Below are positions 18,055-24,712 of a DNA stretch of 24,712 nt, piece by piece. The stretch covers positions 1 to 24,712 of the forward strand of contig VIGQ01002270.1 of NCBI GenBank assembly GCA_009663005.1, given 5' to 3'. Position 1 is the stretch's first letter. Each line of letters starts with the position of its first letter. The notes under the pieces are model-generated. The model was not told where the DNA came from. It saw only the letters and a program-made list of their open reading frames with translations, and made no database searches. The stretch is from Actinidia chinensis (taxonomy: Eukaryota > Streptophyta > Magnoliopsida > Ericales > Actinidiaceae). The translations under genes and the position numbers were made by a program.

Positions 18055-19820
18055 AATCAGAAAATGAGTAAAATCGTAAGCCGGCCCGAGAGACTACCGT
18101 CCACTGCCAAAGCAACGTTGGAGGTTCGGCCACGTCACTGCCAATCCTAGTCAGCTTCTGACAAAGGCTTCCTCCCCGAATATCGAACACGTGTCTTGTT
18201 GTTTCCTTAATGAGCTGCAATCATGATGGTACGATTGTTTTATACGGCAAATTAGCGGGGTCCACCTGGCTTACGATATCACTGTACTAAAGTTTTACTA
18301 ATTTAAGAGAAATAAGGGGGAGAGAAAGAAGTGTTTTAATTTTTTTTTGTGTGAGTCCCATTAAAAAATGATCTAATGGATAAAAAATATATTAAAATTA
18401 AATTTTTTTTGTTCATTGGATAAGAAGTTATGTGAGTCTCACATCTTTAAGGAGAAAGAAGTGATATTTTTTAGAAAAAAAATAATCTCAGGCGAACATT
18501 TCAATCGTTAGATTAACTCAAATGAATTTCATTCAACCATAAATAACGAAAGATAATTTTAAAATTTAAAAAACGTGATGATTTATAATATAGATTTTTC
18601 AATCTTCAATTCGAGACGAACATAGAAGGCTTGATCCAGTGCTTTAATAGCTTGATCGAGGGCTTTATCGACTTGATCTTAAACAAACTTTAATCAAGAA
18701 GATTTGACTTGCAAAACTCCAAGACTCTTGAGGAAAGCTTGCTGGCTTGGGCAAATGTGAACGATCGGCACGTTGTTAGGTGCTTGTTGATCTTCCACCA
18801 GAGCTTCAATAAGGGACTTGAAGAGGAATTTAAGCAGATCCTAATCCTCTGTTCATAGACTCCATGAAAGGCTATTAAATTTGAAATATTTAAATCAATC
18901 CAATTAATTGCTACCAATAGGATATTTTGTCTCTCCCTTGAGTTTGGAAAATAAATTAAATCTGATTTTAATTGAAATATAATGATTTTTCAAATAATTT
19001 TCTCTCTCTCTTTTTTTCACATGGGGCCTACTGGTGGAGCCATTAATTTAGGTCATGTAATGAAGTGGGATAATTAATTTTATTTTGTAGTGACCCATGA
19101 ACTTAGATATAAGAATTTAATGGACTCTTTGACCATTTTGACTTTGGTTAAAAAATCAAGACTTTTCTTAAGTAGACCAATCAAACGGTGATTAATCCAT
19201 ATGAAATTTTCAGTGGTGACAAATGCTATCCGATATACATGCGTTTTATGAATTTTTATCTGATGTTACAAAGCACACTCATTACCAAAATCGTAAATAT
19301 ATTAGTTGCTTAGGTTTTAAAGTTTTTTTTTCTTTTTTTTTTTGCTTTTGGCCAGTTTGAGATTAAGCCTAGCTCGGATGGATTTGGGTTGTGTATGGAC
19401 ACAGTACATTCCTGGCACCCATTCGAAATTCATGGTACGATCAAGATATTTATTTTATAGTGCTCGTTGAGTAAATATTTGTTTAAAAAAATTAATTTGA
19501 TCGTAAATCGGTAGCTATATGATTTGGTCAAATTTTCCTTTCAATTAATTCTCAAAATTGCATTTTCCGTTCATTTTTTTAAAAATAAATGTCTTTTCCT
19601 TTCAGATAGCTATTAATATCCGATCAATATGATTTTTATCACAAATGATTAATAACATACTTGCTTATACAATAAACGGTCTTGATCATATAATAAACAC
19701 AAGTGAACCAAAACTTGTACATGTACATGCAGCACCTTGGTGTTCCCATGAGCACAGTTGACGCAACACACATCTTGTCTAAGGGATAGCTGCCCTATAA
19801 GTTAATGTAGGTTGGTTTTT
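18055..19820. other. Intergenic sequence, partly GC-richer
   Basis: No gene was recognised. At 18070-18260 the DNA is richer in GC and holds CCACGTCA (about 18130) and a G-box CACGTG (18188-18193), so it could be an old promoter region, but no gene follows on either strand. The minus-strand frame at 18690-18917 resembles no family known to me. Confidence 0.45.
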
Positions 19821-20158
19821 GAATATGATATATCAAGCAGATATTTTGTCTTCATGGGTCAGGTCATACTTTAATTAGTTGCATTTATATTTTGAATCTG
19901 TTGTATTTTTTTTTTTAAATATGATATATCAAGCAGATATTTTATCTTGTGGATCCTACTTTAATCAGTTGCATATATTGAATAGGTGTGTTTTGTTTTT
20001 GAATATGATATATCAAGCAGATATTTTGTCTTGTGGGTCCTACTTTAATCAGTTGTATATATTGAGTATGTGTGTTTTGTTTTTGAATATGATATATCAA
20101 TCATATATTTTTCTTGTGGGTCTTACTTTAATCAGTTGCATATATTGAGTAGTTGTAT
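19821..20158 (+). repeat. Tandem repeat, four units of 84-96 bp
   Basis: Units start at 19821, 19917, 20001 and 20085, each with GAATATGATATATCAAGCAG or a close variant, then CTTGTGGGTCCTACTTTAATC and GTTGCATATATTGA. The inner two units are each 84 bp and differ by a few substitutions; the first is longer by a T-rich stretch and the last is cut short. Because 84 is divisible by three, a repeating open frame appears in the plus strand; it is not taken as a gene. Confidence 0.95.
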
Positions 20159-22320
20159 CTTATAATTGTGGGAGTGAAGTCTATATATTTGGTGCAACAA
20201 ACGCTTCAAATGGTTCGTTACCAAGCATTGACAACTTATGTATCTTTAAGAAGACCAATGCACTCCTATCCACATTCTAACCTTTTTAAATTAATAGTTT
20301 GGGATTCACCTTAAATTTTATTAATTTAACAAAAATATTAATTTATTGATAAATTAATACTAATTTATAAAGATATTTTTAATTTATTTTCTTAACAGTG
20401 AATATATTATATTTATTCACTTATCACGTTTGAAAAATTCGATTTATCACACCAAGTGAAAATTCAAAGTAATATAAGATAATTTAAGCAATTAAGAATT
20501 CTTGAATTATGTACAAATTCAATGAAACTATTATGATTCAATGTATTCAATTAAGAGTTCATTGAATACATTTACCATAAAGATCCAATGTGTTCAACTT
20601 ATTTAAAAACAAATGCATACAATATAAGTGAATCAAAGCAAATACTATTTAACTAAACAATCCTTATTGTTTATGGAATATTTAGTTCAAAAATAGCAAA
20701 AATGGCATTCCCATGTCAAGAAAAGAACCATAAAAAATAGATATCAACCATCCCTAGAATTTTCCTGTGAAAATGACACCGGTACAAAGGTTTTGAGCAC
20801 ATATGAGATCATTAACAACATGATAGGACATTCTAAGATAAAGTTAAGTTGATGATGAATACAATCTTTAAAATCGGTGTCATGCAAGGAAGCACCAAAA
20901 GCATCAACGACACTCAAAACTTCTTGTTACGATACAAGAAAGCAACTTGAGGACTTTGGTTGCATTGCAAACAATATGAAATATGAGATTTAGCTAGATT
21001 TGAAGTTAACAAATGGCAAGCGACTCTTTATTCATAGTTGAGCAAATCTTATGCAGTCAATTTATTAGTTACTTTTATAAATTTAATTATAAAAATATTT
21101 GGGATCTATAAAAAAATAAAATAAAATGTATTATTTATAATTTTATAGAGATTATTAATTTAGCACGTTGGTCCCGAGTAGGACCAAATATTTTTATTAT
21201 TTAAAAAAATTATTAATTTATTGACTATAAATTTAAAGAGATTCTATTGTATGTTGTATCTATTATGATGCATAAGAAAATGCTAAAATACACATCACGC
21301 ACCATTTTCACCCATTGCAGGGCTGAGGAGTATGTTACGTCATCATTTTTTATTGATCAAAACGATCATTTTGTAGGTCAACTAAACTAAAATATGATTG
21401 AACTACAAATTCATACATTTACTAAACGTACCAATAGAATTTATAAAAAAAAACATCTCAAACAATCTCTTTAGTACAAAAATTCATAGCAAATTCAATA
21501 CGATTCATAACTAAACCAATACGCGATTCATAAAGCAATTAACCTGCTATTCAAATTGTCATTATTAGGCTATAATTTATTAAAGATGATATGAAGGTTT
21601 TAATAGAAAAGTTATTAAATGAGGTGTGCACCATACAATCTAAATGAAAAGTGTTATAAAGTGTCTTCCGTACAACGCATTACTGCTTTTATACTCACTT
21701 TTTGGCGTATTAATTATTTTGCATACACATATCACTATCATTTTGATTTTGAAGTGTACGAAATGAAATAATGCATCCTCCTAACCATCTCTAAACATTT
21801 TTTCATGAAGTCCAAGTTCATGACAAAAATGTTGCCCCAACCTCAATTAAAGATTATTTAAATTCTTTTTGGGGTGATGAAAAAAAATTAATTTTAAAAT
21901 TTTAAAAAATACTTAATTCGGAGTTATGACTATACATTTGCATCTCTCTCTTTCGTAAGAACTCTCTTGAAGATCCATGATATCAAGATCCACAATATGA
22001 TAATGATTGTAATTTGAGAGTTTTTTTTAAAACTATCTTTAATCCCGTGTATTTCATGTTAATTTCTTATTCTACGTGTACATAAATAAATATATAAAAT
22101 TAAAAATCAAATGTTGCCGTTCGGTGAATGGGAAATCGGGAGATCTAACATTTATATTGCTAATAAAAAATGATATTGTCACGAATTATAGTATTTTCTT
22201 TCCCCTCTCTTTGATTCACTTAATTTTTACCTTCTTTAGATTGACACAACGAACACTGTATATGCATTTAAACACGTCATATCTTTAACAGATTTTTATT
22301 ACCAAAAAAAAAAAGTTGGG
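20159..22320. other. AT-rich intergenic sequence without a gene
   Basis: About 2.2 kb. The stretch at 20700-21050 is less AT-rich and reads, on the minus strand, as short open pieces that I cannot assign to any family. No transposon ends or RNA gene found. Confidence 0.45.
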
Positions 22321-22618
22321 CAAATCATGCACGGATTCGGATCCTCTTAAGTAGGAGTTGTGTGAAATATTTTTGGAGTACACAAAAGCGCGTCATTTTG
22401 TACACTTAAGGAACAAAACGATGTTGTTTTGGAACAAAACGATGTTGTTTTTGATCTGACCATGAAACGATGTTGTTTTTGATGTTGTTTTTGGTTAATT
22501 AAAACAACGTCGTTTTGGTTCTAAATGTACAAAACGACGTCGTTTTATACACTCCAAGAATACTCCATGCACCCAGCTTCCACTTCATAGGATCGAACTC
22601 ATCATGCACTGCATGCCT
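22321..22618 (+). mobile_element. Foldback element with ACGACGTCGT core motif
   Basis: The two halves pair over more than 100 bp. The left has ATGCACGGATTCGGATCC, TTTTTGGAGTACACAAAAG, CGTCATTTTGTACACTTA. The right, reversed, has ATGATGAGTTCGATCC, TTCTTGGAGTGTATAAAAC, CGTCGTTTTGTACATTTA. The centre repeats ACGATGTTGTTTT four or more times. AAAACGACGTCGTTTT (22531-22546) is a perfect palindrome. Non-coding; class unknown. Confidence 0.75.
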
Positions 22619-22700
22619 ACGTCGTTTTATACACTCCAAGAATACTCCATGCACCCAGCTTCCACTTCATAGGATCGAACTCATCATGCACTGCATGCCT
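22537..22700 (+). repeat. Perfect 82-bp tandem duplication
   Basis: Copy 1 is 22537-22618 and copy 2 is 22619-22700; both start ACGTCGTTTTATACACTCC and end GCACTGCATGCCT, with no difference that I can find. The unit is the right terminal part of the foldback element. Confidence 0.95.
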
Positions 22701-22752
22701 ATGATGTAAAGTGGGCCCACTTAACACCTGTTCATGGTTGTGCACATCGTCC

Positions 22753-22773
22753 AATAATAATAATAATAATAAT
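22753..22773. repeat. AAT microsatellite
   Basis: Seven AAT units in a row. Confidence 0.95.
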
Positions 22774-23105
22774 ATTTATATGAAAAAGTTTGACCAAATA
22801 TTTGAGTGATATGGATAGAAGTCCTCTACTACAAGTCTACAAATAAACCTATCACTCTAATGTTTTCGATGTTACGAATATTTCCCTACACAACAATAAT
22901 TGTTTCCTTCTCACACAATATGATAATTCTTCATTCAAATTTCAAACCATTGGAAGAAGATAGCTAGCTTCTCAATTATTGTGTAGAAATAATTAAGTAT
23001 TATTGTGAAAATGAAAGGAGGAAATTAACCCATGCCTTGCAACATGAATGCAAAATAGACTTTGAGATGAATCAAGTGGTTTTTCAATCTTGAATGGCTT
23101 CTAAG
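22774..23105. other. AT-rich sequence upstream of the unrecognised open frame
   Basis: No coding match. A pyrimidine-rich stretch before 23105 could serve as a splice acceptor tract. Confidence 0.35.
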
Positions 23106-23417
23106 TGTATGATGAACTAATACAAATCTTGGCAAAGTTGAGTTTTGCTACAGTGATAGTTTCCAAATTCATGAAGTTCGACCACCCATTGATGTTGCAT
23201 GGTAAGTAGAATTTAGTTTTGTTTTTTTTTTTTTTTTTTTGGATTTTGGTATAAATCCGCTTTGGTATCTCAACATTTTCTGTGATTACTTTTGAAAACA
23301 AGCTTCTTCTTTTAACTTGCAGCAAACAAGAACTTCTTAGCATACATCAATAGAACAAAATTTAAAAGTGTTATGGAGCTATACCCATCAACATTTAGAA
23401 AAAATATAGGCATATGA
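23106..23417 (+). other. Unrecognised possible two-exon coding fragment
   Basis: A first open piece (23106-23201, after an AG at 23104-23105) reads YDELIQILAKLSFATVIVSK and then FMKFDHPLMLH. It ends at GGTAAGTAG, a good donor. A TTAACTTGCAG acceptor follows at 23322, and the next piece (23323-23417) stays in phase as NKNFLAYINRTKF, SVMELYPSTF and stops at TGA. The 121-bp intron has a long T run. I do not recognise the protein. It could be a gene relic or chance; the matching splice phase is the main support. Confidence 0.25.
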
Positions 23418-24234
23418 ACCAATATCTTTTCCACCTTGAACTAATTAATACCATTTCCGCCTAATTTTTTTGAGATTTTTGGTTGATGATGCCTTCGGGA
23501 TTTTTTAGCTACTTTGAACAAATTAGTTCATTTGTTGAGTAAAAATAATTAAATTTTTTTTACAAAAGATGAAAAACTTCAAAACTAAACAGTTAACAAT
23601 CTAAAGGTCGATGGGCTTAAGGGTCTCTCAATAATTGACCTTATATTTGAAGATTAATCAAGTTTAGTGTCTTATATATACGAAACAAACAATAATAAAA
23701 GGAACGCAGGTTGAAACATATAAAGGGTTTGATCGAGTGAGCATGAGAGAGCAATTTAGGGATTTTTCTCCCAAAATTGCAATATTAAATCCCCACGAAA
23801 GCAAACAGTATTTCAACTCTCGAGTCACTGGATATTTTTCTCGTCGTACTTCAGGGTCCTCGAACAGTAATTGAGGTGCATGTACATGGCTCGGACACCC
23901 TGTTTTATATATAATCATATAGATTAGGTTTGAAACTTGTGGGTCTCAATGAGATCTGTCCCCCAAAAAAATTTAGAGTCCCCTTCAAATTTCCCAATCA
24001 CCGTCTGATTGGTCAAGGTCCATTGAACATCGTGCGGCAACATTCCTAAGGAAATAATCTGAAATTTCTTGCTTCAATTATGTCATATTTTTCTTTCTCA
24101 TTAATTACTCAATTATGCTTTGACATGCTCCTTTTTATCATTAATAGCATCCATGGATTGTAGTTGGAGGAACTGTTAATTTTAGTGGTTCCCAAATGAC
24201 ATGTTAATTGATATTTCACCTCTTTTTGGGATAA
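23418..24234. other. AT-rich intergenic sequence
   Basis: No gene recognised. A TATATAAAAC box occurs on the minus strand at about 23899-23908, with an 84-residue open frame below it that resembles no family I know. AATCACCGTCTGATTGGTC (23996-24014) is an inverted copy of a motif at 19175-19193. Confidence 0.4.
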
Positions 24235-24500
24235 AACAATACTTTGCACCCCATACTTTAACAAGAATTTTACTTTGCAACATTCAGGTCGAGTGTAATG
24301 AGCCTGTCGTGCACTTATCGTTCAATTAAAAATAATGCAATCTTCTTTCCATGAGCCATATGGCCTCTTACAATAGATGAACAAAAGGACTACATTGACA
24401 ATTTTAACCTTCAGTCTCAAGGATTGATTGACATAATGCCATGTGAAGTGTGCAAGTAAAATTATGTTCTGAGTAACAAGGGTGCATGTGTAATTACCCT
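24235..24500 (+). mobile_element. Probable MITE with imperfect terminal inverted repeats (about 265 bp)
   Basis: The left side has TTTGCACCCCATACTTTAAC and ATTTTACTTTGCAACATTCA; the reversed right side has CATGCACCCTTGTTACT and ATTTTACTTGCACACTTCA, in the same order. The arms thus pair imperfectly over about 60 bp. Limits and family are not settled. Confidence 0.5.
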
Positions 24501-24536
24501 TTATTTTTGGATTAATCATAGAATAATAGGGCATTA

Positions 24537-24574
24537 TCTATATATATATATATATTATATATATATATATATAT
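24537..24574. repeat. TA microsatellite
   Basis: A TA run of about 38 bases with one phase break (TATTAT). Confidence 0.95.
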
Positions 24575-24712
24575 CATTGAAGGTAGATGACCTAACCAGT
24601 AGTATCCCACACTGCACCATGGCCCACCTTCCAATAGATATTTGTAACTGAATAATGTATTTCAATTTTTCCAGAAATAGGAAGAATACATCATTTGTTG
24701 GAAGGAACCAGC
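24575..24712. other. Right edge sequence, unassigned
   Basis: TTTTTCCAG near 24667-24675 could be a splice acceptor leading into an exon that runs off the edge, but the about 37 bases beyond it are too few to judge. Confidence 0.2.

Noticed and set aside
17814..18071. 85-codon plus-strand frame
   Set aside because: Most of it is the MITE at 17880-18054, whose inverted arms account for the sequence.
18070..18260. GC-richer stretch with G-box as a promoter of a new gene
   Set aside because: No coding sequence could be read on either side, so a promoter call has no target.
19879..20148. 89-codon frame with a repeated peptide
   Set aside because: It is explained by the 84-bp tandem repeat, whose unit is a multiple of three; there is no family match.
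19821..20158. CRISPR-like array
   Set aside because: The units are long, directly adjacent and have no spacers, in a plant-like sequence; it is an ordinary minisatellite.
21285..21670. Possible MITE with GCACC/GGTGC words near both ends
   Set aside because: The inverted arms do not align beyond a few bases, so no element could be supported.
22585..22605. tRNA T-arm-like word (reversed GAGTTCGATCC)
   Set aside because: No anticodon stem, acceptor stem or D-arm could be placed around it, and it is part of the foldback element arm.

Overview
The window looks like nuclear DNA from a flowering plant, probably a eudicot. It is AT-rich, has GT-AG introns, is dense in short non-autonomous transposons (MITEs), and contains one spliced gene relic typical of plants. 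Species cannot be named from the sequence. No rRNA, tRNA, CRISPR or prokaryote-type operon was seen.

Left third (1 to about 10,140, minus strand). This is one gene, visible only by reading across frames between splice sites. At least twelve coding exons run from an ATG at 8002 down to the left edge, where the gene is cut. They match, in order, the raffinose synthase / seed-imbibition family of glycoside hydrolase family 36. The closest relative I can recall is Arabidopsis DIN10/RFS6 (probable galactinol-sucrose galactosyltransferase 6). A candidate promoter (TATA box, G-box, CT-rich leader) lies at about 9957-10135. All eleven donor sites are intact, yet the exons carry many small, mostly single-base indels. 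It is therefore either a pseudogene or a real gene in poorly polished long-read sequence. Intron 5 has grown to about 2.3 kb by two related hAT-like MITEs (3344-4208 and 5052-5534). The last intron holds a repeated segment.

Middle (10,140-18,060). This part is mostly transposon-derived. It has a possible hAT-type MITE (10301-10508), an inverted-repeat-flanked element carrying about 700 bp of G-rich GGN repeat (11101-12162), and a MITE at 12428-12600. It also has a chain of three PIF/Harbinger-like units separated by TAA trinucleotides (14536-15852), and a MITE at 17880-18054 related to the one at 12428.

Right third (18,060-24,712). No recognisable gene. It contains four copies of an 84-96 bp tandem repeat (19821-20158), a foldback element with an ACGACGTCGT core and a perfect 82-bp terminal duplication (22321-22700), an unrecognised two-exon open frame (23106-23417), a MITE at about 24235-24500 and AT microsatellites. 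There is no set of cooperating genes: the biology here is one damaged or mis-sequenced sugar-metabolism gene and a layered transposon landscape.
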